A DNA stretch of 64,000 bases from Emticicia sp031378345 (GTDB taxonomy: Bacteria; Bacteroidota; Bacteroidia; Cytophagales; Spirosomataceae). Position numbers and translations under genes: made by a program. How positions within the stretch are numbered: position 1 is the first letter of the stretch; every line of letters starts with the position of its first letter. Positions 33,033 through 42,223 of the stretch are shown piece by piece. The notes beneath the pieces are model-generated. The model worked only from the letters and a program-made list of their open reading frames with translations. It was not told the origin of the DNA and ran no database searches. The stretch is from the NCBI GenBank assembly GCA_031378345.1, contig JANNDY010000010.1, forward strand, positions 124,001-188,000, given 5' to 3'.

Positions 33033-33223
33033 GGTTATTTAGGTCAATAATTGAAACCGAGAACCAAATTATTATCTATTTATATCCATTTAGAAAGTTA
33101 TTTATTAATTTTATTAGAGAAAATTGAAAAAAACATTGTTTTTAAGTTACTTTTTCTTACTTTTCGCATCCTAAATTAAAAGTTTGTTTAACAAATTATC
33201 TAAACCCCAAACAAATCAAACAA

Positions 33224-33742
33224 ATGAACAGATTCCTTTTACCTCTTCTGATTCTACTTTGGTCGTTGTTGCACACTGGGTGGTGGAATTGCAATCGGAA
33301 ACCGCAAGTATGTGGTACTCCCATTGCTGAAACTCCAGCGATTGTAGCTCCATCTCCTCCAGTAGATACAATCAAAGCACCAACCCCCGAAGAGCAAATT
33401 CTCTTCACTCCCCTTGACCTTTACTTTGATGTAAACCAATCCGGCATCAAAAAAACTGCAGAAGTGGATAATTTCTTAACAACTGCCAAAAAGTATCTTG
33501 AAAAGTATCCTGAAAAACAACTTATTGTAACAGGTCATACTGACAGTGATGGTTCGGACGAATCAAATCAAAAACTTTCTGAGCGAAGAGCATCTCAAAC
33601 TAAAACATTCTTGTCTAAAGAAGGTATTAAGGCTGATCAGATGACCACCGAAGGTGATGGTGAAAAAAATCCAATTGCTTCGAATGACACTGATGCTGGC
33701 AAAGCTCAAAATCGCCGTAGTTCAGTAAGATTAAAAGAATAG
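33224..33742 (+). CDS. OmpA-family peptidoglycan-binding protein
   Basis: A 172-residue envelope protein with an N-terminal hydrophobic anchor (LLPLLILLWSLLHTGWW) and a proline-rich linker. The OmpA C-terminal domain spans about 65-172: LYFDVNQSGI, the TGHTDSDGSDESNQKLSERRA peptidoglycan-binding core, and NRRSSVRL. The upstream region has TTG followed 30 bases later by TACTTTTC, a weak promoter. It is followed 45 bases later by an HHH protein that also has an N-terminal anchor, so the two are probably co-transcribed. Confidence 0.87.
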   Translation: MNRFLLPLLILLWSLLHTGWWNCNRKPQVCGTPIAETPAIVAPSPPVDTIKAPTPEEQILFTPLDLYFDVNQSGIKKTAEVDNFLTTAKKYLEKYPEKQLIVTGHTDSDGSDESNQKLSERRASQTKTFLSKEGIKADQMTTEGDGEKNPIASNDTDAGKAQNRRSSVRLKE

Positions 33743-33787
33743 TTTAATAAATAAAAGAAATTTTAAAACTTTAAAAATATAAAAAAA

Positions 33788-34318
33788 ATGGAAATTTTCA
33801 GATGTTGGTTAACTGACTTCCCATTGGGAGCATTTCTTGGATGTTTATTGCCATTATTGGCACTTTGGTTGTGGATGAATCGTGAAGCTACTCGATTGAG
33901 AGCTCATGCAGGAGAGTTACAAGATAGAATAAATTTTTTAGAAGGAGAATTGGATGCTTGCCGCAAATCTAAAGTTGCAGTAAGTGGAACAGGAACAGGT
34001 GCAGGAATTGCTGCTGGTGCTTTAGGAATTGCTGGTGCAGCTGTTGCAACTGGAGGTGCTACAAAGAAAGATGACTTGAAAATTGTTGAAGGAATAGGAC
34101 CAAAAATTGAAGAATTATTCAATAATGCGGGAATCTATACTTTTGCACAATTGGCAAGCACTTCGGTTGAAAAAATGAAGTCAATCCTAGATGCTGCTGG
34201 ACCTCGTTTCCAAATTCATGATCCTGCAACTTGGGCAGACCAAAGTGCGTTGGCTCGTGATGGCAAATGGGACGAGTTGAAAAAATGGCAAGATGAGCTT
34301 TACAAAGGAAAAGCCTGA
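33788..34318 (+). CDS. Membrane-anchored helix-hairpin-helix (COG3743-like) protein
   Basis: A 176-residue protein. The N-terminal segment LGAFLGCLLPLLALWLWM is a membrane anchor, followed by a coiled-coil stretch (AGELQDRINFLEGELDACRK) and an Ala/Gly linker. Residues 98-130 (DLKIVEGIGPKIEELFNNAGIYTFAQLA) form a helix-hairpin-helix pair like those of COG3743 proteins of unknown role. The tail WDELKKWQDELYKGKA is typical. It may couple the OmpA-like protein to some intracellular partner; this is only an idea. A terminator follows at 34381. Confidence 0.75.
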   Translation: MEIFRCWLTDFPLGAFLGCLLPLLALWLWMNREATRLRAHAGELQDRINFLEGELDACRKSKVAVSGTGTGAGIAAGALGIAGAAVATGGATKKDDLKIVEGIGPKIEELFNNAGIYTFAQLASTSVEKMKSILDAAGPRFQIHDPATWADQSALARDGKWDELKKWQDELYKGKA

Positions 34319-34533
34319 TTTGAGTTCTGAATTCTGAACGGGCCGCCCTCGCGGTTTTGAGTTCTGAATACAAAAATTATAGCCTCTGGATTTATTCAGG
34401 GGCTTTTTTTATTGGTGAAAAATACCGTGATTCGCAGGAAAATTAGTTCTAAATTCTGAGTGATAAACGGTTCTCCTCTGTATTGAAGAGTAGTTTTATT
34501 TAACTCAGAATTCAGAACTCTACACTCAGAACT
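34319..34533. repeat. GAATTCTGA word repeats flanking a terminator ahead of purN
   Basis: TTCTGAATTCTGA words at 34320-34372 contain the GC-rich insert CGGGCCGCCCTCGCGG (34339-34354). Related words in the other direction (CTCAGAATTCAGAACTC) run up to the purN start (34502-34533). Between lies the terminator AGCCTCTG/CAGGGGCT with a T-run (34381-34410). Confidence 0.75.
34381..34410 (+). terminator. Terminator after the OmpA/HHH pair
   Basis: AGCCTCTG (34381-34388) pairs with CAGGGGCT (34397-34404) including one G-U pair, followed by seven T residues. Confidence 0.85.
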
Positions 34534-34535
34534 CT

Positions 34536-35105
34536 ATGAAACGACTTGTTATTTTTGCCTCTGGCTCGGGAAGTAATGCCGAATGTATTACACGCTATTT
34601 TGCTGATAATCAAGACATTAGCATTGAATTGTTTTTTACAAATAACCCAGAAGCTGGCGTTATAGAGCGTGGAAGAAGACTTGGTATTCCAATAGTTTTG
34701 TTTGATAAAAAGACTTTTTCTAAGACAAATAAAATCGTAGAATTACTGCAAAACCAACAAATTGATTATGTAATTTTGGCAGGTTTTCTGTGGTTAATTC
34801 CTGAAAATTTGGTTAAAGCTTTCCCAAATAAAATAATAAACATTCATCCTGCTTTATTGCCTAAATTTGGAGGAAAAGGAATGTGGGGACATTTTGTTCA
34901 TGAAGCCGTTGTGGCGGCAGGTGAAAAAGAATCGGGTATTACAATTCATTTTGTAAATGAGCGTTATGACGATGGAAAAGTGATTTTTCAAACAAAATGT
35001 GAAGTTTTATCAACCGATACCTCAACCGACGTTGCCAATAAGGTACTTGTTCTCGAACATAAATATTTTCCAGAAATTATCGAGAAAGTAATATTGAACA
35101 AGTAA
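34536..35105 (+). CDS. purN: Phosphoribosylglycinamide formyltransferase
   Basis: PurN transfers a formyl group from 10-formyltetrahydrofolate to GAR in purine synthesis. The product is 189 residues, the usual length. Residues GSGSNAECI bind the phosphate; NIHPALLPKFGGKGMWGHFVH carries the catalytic Asn and His, and ERYDDGKVIFQ the catalytic Asp. The start codon at 34536 directly follows a word repeat. The next gene begins 51 bases later. Confidence 0.95.
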   Translation: MKRLVIFASGSGSNAECITRYFADNQDISIELFFTNNPEAGVIERGRRLGIPIVLFDKKTFSKTNKIVELLQNQQIDYVILAGFLWLIPENLVKAFPNKIINIHPALLPKFGGKGMWGHFVHEAVVAAGEKESGITIHFVNERYDDGKVIFQTKCEVLSTDTSTDVANKVLVLEHKYFPEIIEKVILNK

Positions 35106-35155
35106 TTAATCATTCATCGAATCGTCGAACCGCATCAATTATTAACCATTAATAA

Positions 35156-36139
35156 ATGCCTACTTTATCTCCAATTACAGATTATTTTCCTCCAAAATGG
35201 CAGTTTAATGCCCATATCCAAACTATTTACCCAAGTATTTTTAGGAAAATTCCTGTTACTTATCAGCGTGAAAGAGTTGAATTACAAGACTGCGATTTTT
35301 TGGATTTAGATTGGTCGTTGGCTAATCCAACTCGTGCCAAAAAATTGGTGATTGTAACGCATGGCTTGGAAGGAGATTCTACAAGGCATTATGTAACTGG
35401 AATGGTGAAAAAAATGAACGATAACGGATACGATGGACTTGGCTGGAATTGCCGAAGTTGTAGTGGAGAAATGAATCGTTTGCCAAGATTCTATCACCAT
35501 GGCGACGTTGATGATTTTCGTTTTGTAGTAAATTATGCTATCGAAAAATATAAATATGATTAGGTAGTTTTGGTTGGTTTTAGCATGGGTGGGAGCATGA
35601 CAATACGACTTTTAGGGCAAAATCCTGAACTTTTGCCAAGCCAAGTAAAGTTCGGCATTGCCGTTTCCGTTCCATTAGATTTATTTACTTCGGTTTATGA
35701 ACTTTATAAGCCTGGGCGTAGGTTTTATATGAGACGATTTCTTGGTAAATTAGGCAAGAAAATTAAAATAAAATCAATGCAACATCCTGATAATCAATTG
35801 GTTAGTGTTGATGGGATTGAAAAATTAAAAAACTTTGAACAGTTTGATAACCGTTATACAGCCCCAATGTTTGGCTTTGAAAACGCTATTGATTTTTATA
35901 AAAAAGCTGGTGCAAAACCATTTCTGAAATCAATAAAAACCCCAACATTGATTGTTCAAGCAATAAATGACCCTTTTCTTTCACCCGAATGTTTAAATTT
36001 AGGCGATGCCGAAGACAACCCTTTTGTTTTTTTACAATTATTAGAATTTGGTGGACACGTTGGCTTTATGTTGCCAAATTCAAGTGAAACTTGGGTAGAA
36101 AAAAATATAATGAATTTTATTACGAAAAAAATTAAATGA
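35156..36139 (+). pseudogene. YheT-like alpha/beta hydrolase interrupted by an in-frame TAG
   Basis: Two same-frame fragments of a COG0429/YheT-type hydrolase are separated only by a TAG at 35561-35563 (codon 136). The first reads PTLSPITDYFPPKWQFNAHIQTIYPS and THGLEGDSTRHYV and ends NYAIEKYKYD. The second continues VVLVGFSMGGS, the nucleophile elbow, and ends with FLEFGGHVGFML. The whole would be 327 residues, normal for the family. The active serine lies just after the stop, so the first fragment alone is inactive. The downstream half could start only at TTG. The gene shares four bases (ATGA) with mscS, which suggests it was recently functional. A sequencing error is possible. Confidence 0.9.
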
Positions 36140-37266
36140 ACAAATTAGATAAAATACTTTCAACAAATTTCTTTTATAATTCTATTGAAAATTGGCTTTG
36201 GTTTCTCGGTATTTTGCTTGTAGGATGGTTATTCAAGAGAGTTTTTTCTGTTTTGGTAAGTAAAATTGCTTACCGATTAATTAAAAATGAAACAGAAAAT
36301 GTGCCTGTTTCGAATTTTGTTGATTTACTGAAACGTCCAGTTGAATTTATTTTGAGTTTACTTATCATTTATTTGGCAGTTGATGAAATTTCATTTCCTA
36401 AAAAATGGCGTATCATTCCTTTCGGTAAAATGCGTGTAAGTGATTTTGCCGATAAATTTCTTGATACACTTTTTGTTATTGCTATAACTTGGATAATTAT
36501 TCGTTTGATAAAGTTTTTTTCCATTGTGTTCATCAAGCGTGCTGAAGAAAATGAATCAAAAACTGACGAACATTTAGTTCCTTTTTTTAGAGATATCATT
36601 ATCGCTTTAATCGTTTTTTGCTCGTTTTTTTTGATTTTAGGCTTTGTTTTTAGACAAGATGTTATTAGCCTAATCACTGGTTTGGGCATTGGTGGAGTTG
36701 CTTTAGCTTTGGCAGCAAGAGCAACTTTAGAGAACCTTTTTGCTTCGTTTACGCTATTTACTGAGCAACCTTTTATTGTCGGAGACGACATTGAGCTTGG
36801 AAATATCATTGGAAAAATAGAGAAAGTAGGTTTTCGTAGCACTCGCATTCGTCATGTGGACGGAAGTTTGGTATTTGTGCCAAATCAAATGTTGGTATCT
36901 CAAACTTTGAATAATCTTTCGCAGCGAAAAGACCGTCGGCATAAGTTTTTTATTCGAATAAAATTAGAAACTCCTCTGCCTAAAATCAAGGTGATTATTG
37001 ACGAAATCCAAGTTTTAATTGTTCAAAATGAATTAACAAGCGAACATGAAAGTCATGTGAAATTTGATTCTATTGGAGAATATTCAATCAATATTATGGT
37101 TGTGTTTTTTGCAGCAACACCTGATTATTGGGAAAGTAAGTCAATCCGTGAAACTTTAAATTATGAAATTTCAAGAATTTTAGAACACAATCAAGCCGAA
37201 CTTGCACAACCTACAACTACGCTTTTCGGAATTAATGATGAAAAAAATATTGATGATGACTATTAA
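36136..37266 (+). CDS. MscS-family mechanosensitive ion channel
   Basis: A 376-residue inner-membrane protein with four or more hydrophobic segments. The pore and beta domain are typical: DVISLITGLGIGGVALALAARATLENLFASFTLFTEQPFIVGDDIELGNIIGKIEKVGFRSTRIRHVDGSLVFVPN. The family glycine/alanine-rich pore helix and the following KVGxRxTRI region are conserved. It protects against osmotic downshock by releasing solutes. The start overlaps the stop of the broken hydrolase gene. Confidence 0.9.
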   Translation: MNKLDKILSTNFFYNSIENWLWFLGILLVGWLFKRVFSVLVSKIAYRLIKNETENVPVSNFVDLLKRPVEFILSLLIIYLAVDEISFPKKWRIIPFGKMRVSDFADKFLDTLFVIAITWIIIRLIKFFSIVFIKRAEENESKTDEHLVPFFRDIIIALIVFCSFFLILGFVFRQDVISLITGLGIGGVALALAARATLENLFASFTLFTEQPFIVGDDIELGNIIGKIEKVGFRSTRIRHVDGSLVFVPNQMLVSQTLNNLSQRKDRRHKFFIRIKLETPLPKIKVIIDEIQVLIVQNELTSEHESHVKFDSIGEYSINIMVVFFAATPDYWESKSIRETLNYEISRILEHNQAELAQPTTTLFGINDEKNIDDDY

Positions 37267-37335
37267 AATACCATTGAATGATAAATGTTGAATGGTGAAT
37301 TTGAAATTTAGAATTATGTAACAAAGATTAACCAT
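37267..37335. repeat. AATGGTGAAT word repeat downstream of mscS
   Basis: ATTGAATGATAAATGTTGAATGGTGAAT words (about 37270-37305) face their complement ACCATTCACCATTCAC (about 37330-37350), giving another inverted repeat. Its right arm overlaps the end of the next small reading frame. Confidence 0.65.
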
Positions 37336-37584
37336 TCACCATTCACACTCATCATTTTCAAATTTTGGCATATTTTTTGAAAAATAATTGAAAAATGTAT
37401 TGATATTTGAAAAATTCGTTATATCATTGCACTCAAATCCAACAGACACTTCAATCGGCACTTCTGTTCTCAGAACCAGATGTTTATTTTTCAGACAGTT
37501 GTATCCAAAATAAAATCCAATATTTTTCGAGTAATCCCCAAGTATTTGATAAATTTCTATAATTTCTTGTTTTTTCTTTTCCAT
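37336..37584 (-). CDS. Small hypothetical protein (uncertain)
   Basis: An 82-residue reading frame with an acidic end. It starts MEKKKQEIIEIYQILGDYSKNIGF and includes two cysteines. The composition is believable for a protein, but the end runs into an inverted word repeat, so it may be a remnant. No known domain is recognised and no clear ribosome-binding site is seen. Confidence 0.35.
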   Translation of the reverse strand: MEKKKQEIIEIYQILGDYSKNIGFYFGYNCLKNKHLVLRTEVPIEVSVGFECNDITNFSNINTFFNYFSKNMPKFENDECEW

Positions 37585-37647
37585 AATATACCCATAATAT
37601 TCAAATAGCTAACCAAAGCATTTGCAACCTATCGTTAATACTCTCGT

Positions 37648-39363
37648 ATGTACACATCAGAAGAACTGAATTTAAAACTCCTCTCAGAGTTAAGAAAAAT
37701 TTGTATTGAAATTGGCATTAAAGATGTCCGTACTGCTTCTAAAAATGAACTTATTGATAAAATTTTAGAGCAACAGACAAATTCTGCTACTTTTAATACG
37801 CCCATGGATTTTACGCCAATAGCGTCGACGTCTGAAAATATTGAAATGCCTCTTTTTAATGATGATAAAGTTTCAAAAACCAGAAAGCGATTACCCAAAA
37901 TAGATGAAATTGCTTCTCAAAATAAGTCTTTAGAAATTATTCCAAAGGTTCAAGTTGAAATTCCTAAAAAAGTAGAAAACAAAAAAACGTTTGATAAAAG
38001 TAAGAAATCTGAGCCAGAATCTTTTTCAGATATGCGAACGACTACTGACGAAGACCAAGAGCCTGAACTGAATTTGGAAGAACCTCAGGATTTTGATTTA
38101 GCAGAAATTGATGCTGAAATGAATGAATTTGCTCGGCTGACAGATGATATTCTGCCAGAAATGCCTGAGCAAAAGGGTGATAAACGTTACGTAGATACTT
38201 ATACAAAAGACATAAAAAAACAATTCAATAATTTAATCAAAGAGTTTGATGGAATTATTGAAAATGAAGGTGTACTTGAAATTATGCAGGAGGGAGGCTA
38301 CGGTTTCTTGCGTTCTGCAGATTATAATTATTTGGCAAGTCCAGATGATATATATGTTTCGCCTTCACAAATAAAACTTTTTGGACTAAAAACTGGTGAT
38401 ACTGTAAAAGGGGCGATTCGCCCTCCAAAGGAAGGTGAGAAGTATTTTGCCTTGCTAAGAGTGCTTTCTGTCAATGGAAAAACGACCGAAGAAATACGTG
38501 ATAGAATTCCGTTTGAATACCTTACACCACTTTTCCCCGAAGAACAAATAAAATTAAGTAGCCGACCAGATGTTTATGCTTCTCGTGTACTTGATTTGTT
38601 TGCACCAATTGGAAAAGGTCAACGTGGAATGATTGTGGCACAGCCAAAGACTGGTAAAACGGTGCTTTTGAAGGAAATTGCTAATGCAATCACAAGAAAT
38701 CACCCTGAAATTTATTTGATAGTTTTGCTCATTGACGAGCGACCTGAGGAGGTAACTGATATGCAACGCAGTGTGCGTGCCGAAGTAATTGCCTCAACTT
38801 TTGATGAAACTGCCGACCGCCATGTGAAAGTTTCGGGCGTGGTTTTGGAGAAAGCAAAGCGTTTAGTTGAGTGCGGGCATGATGTTGTTATTTTGCTTGA
38901 TTCTATCACACGTTTGGCTCGTGCCTATAATACTGTTATTCCTTCTTCAGGAAAAATCCTTTCGGGTGGTGTTGATGCCAACGCTTTGCATAAGCCAAAG
39001 CGTTTCTTTGGTGCAGCACGAAATGTTGAACATGGTGGTTCGCTAACAATTATTGCTACTGCCTTAATTGATACTGGCTCTAAAATGGACGAGGTGATTT
39101 TTGAAGAATTTAAAGGAACGGGTAATATGGAACTCCAACTCGACCGTAAATTATCTAACAAAAGAGTTTATCCTGCCATTGATATTTTGGCTTCGGGAAC
39201 TCGCCGTGAAGATTTGTTGATGGATAAAGATACGCTACAAAAAGTGTGGTTGCTCCGCAAATACATGGCAGACATGAACCCAATGGAAACGATGGAGTTT
39301 TTGTTAGACAAAATGAAAGGAACTCGAAATAATGAGGAGTTTTTGTTGACGATGAATAGGTAG
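37648..39363 (+). CDS. rho: Transcription termination factor Rho
   Basis: Hexameric RNA helicase that ends transcription. The 571-residue form is longer than enteric Rho (419) because of an acidic, low-complexity insert of about 120 residues between the N-terminal helical domain (ELNLKLLSELRKICIEIGI) and the RNA-binding cold-shock-like domain (GVLEIMQEGGYGFLRS). Such inserts are normal in Bacteroidota and Actinobacteria. The ATPase domain has Walker A AQPKTGKT, Walker B VVILLDSI, and the Q/R loops LSGGVDANALHKPKRFFGAARN. A strong terminator follows. Confidence 0.96.
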   Translation: MYTSEELNLKLLSELRKICIEIGIKDVRTASKNELIDKILEQQTNSATFNTPMDFTPIASTSENIEMPLFNDDKVSKTRKRLPKIDEIASQNKSLEIIPKVQVEIPKKVENKKTFDKSKKSEPESFSDMRTTTDEDQEPELNLEEPQDFDLAEIDAEMNEFARLTDDILPEMPEQKGDKRYVDTYTKDIKKQFNNLIKEFDGIIENEGVLEIMQEGGYGFLRSADYNYLASPDDIYVSPSQIKLFGLKTGDTVKGAIRPPKEGEKYFALLRVLSVNGKTTEEIRDRIPFEYLTPLFPEEQIKLSSRPDVYASRVLDLFAPIGKGQRGMIVAQPKTGKTVLLKEIANAITRNHPEIYLIVLLIDERPEEVTDMQRSVRAEVIASTFDETADRHVKVSGVVLEKAKRLVECGHDVVILLDSITRLARAYNTVIPSSGKILSGGVDANALHKPKRFFGAARNVEHGGSLTIIATALIDTGSKMDEVIFEEFKGTGNMELQLDRKLSNKRVYPAIDILASGTRREDLLMDKDTLQKVWLLRKYMADMNPMETMEFLLDKMKGTRNNEEFLLTMNR

Positions 39364-39406
39364 GGTTTTGATTTACGAAGTACGAATTACGATGTACGAA
39401 TTTTTA

Positions 39407-39472
39407 CTTTGTTTTCAGATAAAAATTTGGATATTTTTGCAAAAGGTTTACGAGCGTGCTTGTAAACCTTTT
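39407..39472 (+). promoter_or_regulatory. Promoter overlapping the rho terminator
   Basis: TTTG (39408-39411) is followed after 20 bases by TATTTTTG (39432-39439), a perfect Bacteroidota promoter for the Crp-type gene. Directly after it lies the rho terminator stem AAAAGGTTTAC/GTAAACCTTTT (39441-39472), so the new transcript would begin inside that hairpin. A TACGAATTAC word repeat lies at 39373-39402. Confidence 0.65.
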
Positions 39473-39506
39473 CTTTTGCTAAAACAACACGCTATAAAAT
39501 ATATCC

Positions 39507-40115
39507 ATGAAAAAACGAATTCCAACGCTTTTTAACCTTTTCAAATCTTTTGCTTGTTTTACTGACAATGAACTTGAGCATATTCTTTCACAATTTGAAC
39601 CTGTAAGCTACCATAAAGGAGCTATTATTTTGGAAATTGGACAAATAAATGATAAACTCATATATATTCAAGAAGGAATTTTAAGAGAATATTCATACCA
39701 AGACCAAGACCAAGACCAAGATAAAACCACTACTCACTGGATAATGGCTGAAAATGAATTTCAGTATGTGGCTGATAGTTTTTTAAACCAAAAACCTTCT
39801 ACTGTTGCTATTGATGTTCTTGAAAAAGCCAAACTTTGGACAATAAGCAAGCAAAAATTGGACAAACTTTATGAGGAATTACCACAACTGAATTTTATAG
39901 GAAGGATATTATTGGAGCAAAATATTCTGAAATATGAGGCTTTTATAATAACTCTACGAAATGGTAAAACTAAGCGTTTAGAATGGTTTTATAAATACCA
40001 CAACGGTTTGGTTAATCGTGTGCCACTCAAATACATTGCTACTTATCTGAATATGTCGCCAGAGGAGTTGAGTAGAACTCGTACAAAAATGGCAAGAGAA
40101 GAAAGAAGGAAATAA
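39507..40115 (+). CDS. Crp/Fnr-family regulator
   Basis: A 202-residue cyclic-nucleotide-binding-type regulator. The N-terminal cupin (residues 15-115) and the C-terminal helix-turn-helix (VPLKYIATYLNMSPEELSRTRTKM) agree with the family. A run of DQDQDQDK at about residues 69-76 comes from a six-base tandem repeat (CAAGAC) and may vary in copy number without frame change. The ligand is unknown; many Bacteroidota members lack cAMP-binding residues. It stands just upstream of a TonB-receptor group. Confidence 0.85.
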   Translation: MKKRIPTLFNLFKSFACFTDNELEHILSQFEPVSYHKGAIILEIGQINDKLIYIQEGILREYSYQDQDQDQDKTTTHWIMAENEFQYVADSFLNQKPSTVAIDVLEKAKLWTISKQKLDKLYEELPQLNFIGRILLEQNILKYEAFIITLRNGKTKRLEWFYKYHNGLVNRVPLKYIATYLNMSPEELSRTRTKMAREERRK

Positions 40116-40134
40116 TTATATGTAGGTACATTTG

Positions 40135-40178
40135 TTGCGTTTTTGCAAGTTTTTTCTTGCCAAAACGCAATTTTTTTT
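40135..40178 (+). terminator. Terminator after the Crp-type gene
   Basis: TTGCGTTTTTGCAAG pairs with CTTGCCAAAACGCAA, followed by eight T residues. A further palindrome of AAGCC/GGCTT with an internal GGCGGACGACGGG lies at about 40208-40242. Confidence 0.85.
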
Positions 40179-40283
40179 ATGAAAAACTTTACTCAACTTT
40201 GTCATAAATAAGCCCCCCAGAAATCTTGGCGGACGACGGGAGGCTTATAAGTCTAACTTTTAACAATTAAACAGTGTAAAACT

Positions 40284-41237
40284 ATGAAAAGAAACCCTTT
40301 TTTCAAAGTGCTTGGCTTAGCTATTTGTTTTTATGCAGTAGTTTCTTGCCAAAAGGATGAAATAAGTTCATCAAACCAAGCGTTAAGTGAGCAAGCGAAG
40401 GCACTCACTCCTGAACAAAAACAACAATTTGCTGACCTTTCAAACCCCGAACAAAATGAAGATGTAGTTGCACGAAAAGGAAGATTAGTTTTTAAAGACC
40501 TTGATGTCTTTAAGAAGGTCATCGGAGAATTGAAGGCGATGAAAAGTGAAAGTGATGTGAAAAATTGGGCAAAAAATCTCAATTACACGCCTATCGCTAA
40601 AGTTTATAAGGAAAAATGGAAGGAAAAAGGATTGATTACAAAAGAGTTTTGCGAAGAAAATCAAATGCCTTTTGTTCCAGACCCAACCTTTGCCATGATT
40701 TTGAATAAAGATGGAGTTTATCAGATTGGCAAGGAAATTCAAAAAATTACTATTGACAAAGGTTATTCAGTAATTGAAAGTAAAGAGGAATTACTAAATG
40801 ACTTGAAAAATACTTCTTTGAAAAAGTATGAAATTGTTTCGGAAACAAAAAAGGGAACAACAAAACTAAGACCAAATAATATTAATGGAGGTTATTTTGT
40901 GCCTGAAGAAAATGGATACTATATTTATGTATATGTTGAATATTGGAGCGTCTCCTATGCATATTATGCCAGTATAGGTATTAGAAGTGGTTCGACTAAT
41001 ACATTTCAAACAATAAAAGCACACACTGCTTGTAATTACAAATTTATTGTTTTGGGGGCAATTATTGAACATGGAGAGGTTTATGGCGAATCAACTGGTT
41101 ATGATACAGATTATACAAGTAGTACAATTATATGGAGGCTTGCCCCTTGGTGGGCAAATGGTCATTTTGAATATTATGGTTTTTTACATGGTTATGTGGA
41201 CTATAATGGTCAGAGATATTATGGTTCTTTCTTATAA
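40284..41237 (+). CDS. Secreted lipoprotein of unknown function
   Basis: A 317-residue lipoprotein (signal ending AVVSC, Cys22). A polar linker is followed by a helical region (LDVFKKVIGELKAMKSESDVKNWAKNL) and, in the C-terminal third, a tyrosine/aromatic-rich beta domain (GGYFVPEENGYYIYVYVEYWSVSYAYYASIG ... WWANGHFEYYGFLHGYVDYNG). No known family is recognised. It lies directly upstream of the DUF4249/TonB-receptor pair, separated by a terminator at 41251-41284, so it may be a surface partner of that system. Confidence 0.7.
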   Translation: MKRNPFFKVLGLAICFYAVVSCQKDEISSSNQALSEQAKALTPEQKQQFADLSNPEQNEDVVARKGRLVFKDLDVFKKVIGELKAMKSESDVKNWAKNLNYTPIAKVYKEKWKEKGLITKEFCEENQMPFVPDPTFAMILNKDGVYQIGKEIQKITIDKGYSVIESKEELLNDLKNTSLKKYEIVSETKKGTTKLRPNNINGGYFVPEENGYYIYVYVEYWSVSYAYYASIGIRSGSTNTFQTIKAHTACNYKFIVLGAIIEHGEVYGESTGYDTDYTSSTIIWRLAPWWANGHFEYYGFLHGYVDYNGQRYYGSFL

Positions 41238-41250
41238 CTTTAAATGCTTT

Positions 41251-41284
41251 GTAAAAAGCACTATTTCTGAATAGTGCTTTTTAC
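41251..41284 (+). terminator. Terminator between the lipoprotein and the DUF4249 gene
   Basis: GTAAAAAGCACTATT (41251-41265) pairs perfectly with AATAGTGCTTTTTAC (41270-41284). It spans the earliest in-frame ATG (41274) of the next gene, which supports the start at 41292. Confidence 0.85.
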
Positions 41285-41291
41285 AAAAAAT

Positions 41292-42212
41292 ATGAAAAAC
41301 AAATTATACATAACTATACCTTATTTATTTAGTATTGGATTACTGATATTTAGTTTATCATGCTCTCGCAAAGAGCTAATAGAAGAGATTCAAATAAAGA
41401 ATAATGATTCAAAATTAGTAGTATTTTCGCTTATAACGCCTAATAAATATGTATTTGTAAATGTCCGAAAGACACAACCAATAGGTGAATCGAACAATGT
41501 AAATACAAAGGATTCTACTTTTGATTTAGTTTCAACTGCAAAAGTTGAAATCATAAATTTGAGGACGAAAATTAAAAAGATATTACCCGAAATAGAAAAG
41601 GGAGTATATGGGGTTTCACCAAGCGATTTCTCAGTTATTGCAGGTGATAAATATGCTTTGATGATCAATTTTCAAAACTTAAGTACATACGCTGAATGCA
41701 CCATTCCTTCCAATGCTACCGTCATTGATACGGTTATTACTAAATTAAATGATGTTGTATATACTAATACTTATGACACCACGACCTTGAATTTATCTCG
41801 CAATTTGTTAAAAGCAAAAGATATATCTACACCTAATAACGTCTATGAATATTTAGGTTATAGCGGAGAACTAAAAATTACGGATAAATATAATAATGTA
41901 GTTATATTATCAGCCAGTGATTTTATTATTATTACCAAACAATTAAATCAATGCGATTTCTCAATAAATTCTGGTTTAAATAAAAACGAAGTTAAAATTG
42001 TTCAGTCGTGGCAAATATTAACGGTTTATCCACTTCTGCATAATTTTTTAAAAACCAAGAAATTTCAAAGAAATGAACTTTCTGTTTCACAAAATAGTCC
42101 TTTTCTTATTTTTCGAGGTGTAATGCCTACCATCACCAATATCCAAAATGGCTATGGGATTTTTGCAGGGTATTTAATTTCTCCGCCAAAGCAAATAACA
42201 GTAACAAGATAA
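41292..42212 (+). CDS. DUF4249 lipoprotein, partner of the TonB receptor
   Basis: A 306-residue lipoprotein; the start at 41292 gives a clean signal peptide ending FSLSC. The body is beta-rich and matches the Bacteroidota DUF4249 family (VFSLITPNKYVFVNVRKTQPIGE, then ATVEIINLR-type strand, and a final GYGIFAGY motif). These proteins sit at the outer membrane next to TonB-dependent receptors, as here, where the receptor starts 12 bases later. The role is probably surface substrate capture. Confidence 0.8.
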   Translation: MKNKLYITIPYLFSIGLLIFSLSCSRKELIEEIQIKNNDSKLVVFSLITPNKYVFVNVRKTQPIGESNNVNTKDSTFDLVSTAKVEIINLRTKIKKILPEIEKGVYGVSPSDFSVIAGDKYALMINFQNLSTYAECTIPSNATVIDTVITKLNDVVYTNTYDTTTLNLSRNLLKAKDISTPNNVYEYLGYSGELKITDKYNNVVILSASDFIIITKQLNQCDFSINSGLNKNEVKIVQSWQILTVYPLLHNFLKTKKFQRNELSVSQNSPFLIFRGVMPTITNIQNGYGIFAGYLISPPKQITVTR

Positions 42213-42223
42213 ATCCCCAATTT

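Noticed and set aside
35561..35563. TAG as a recoded sense codon (for example pyrrolysine)
   Set aside because: No pyl genes or recoding signal are seen, and such use is not known in this group; a mutation or base-call error is simpler.
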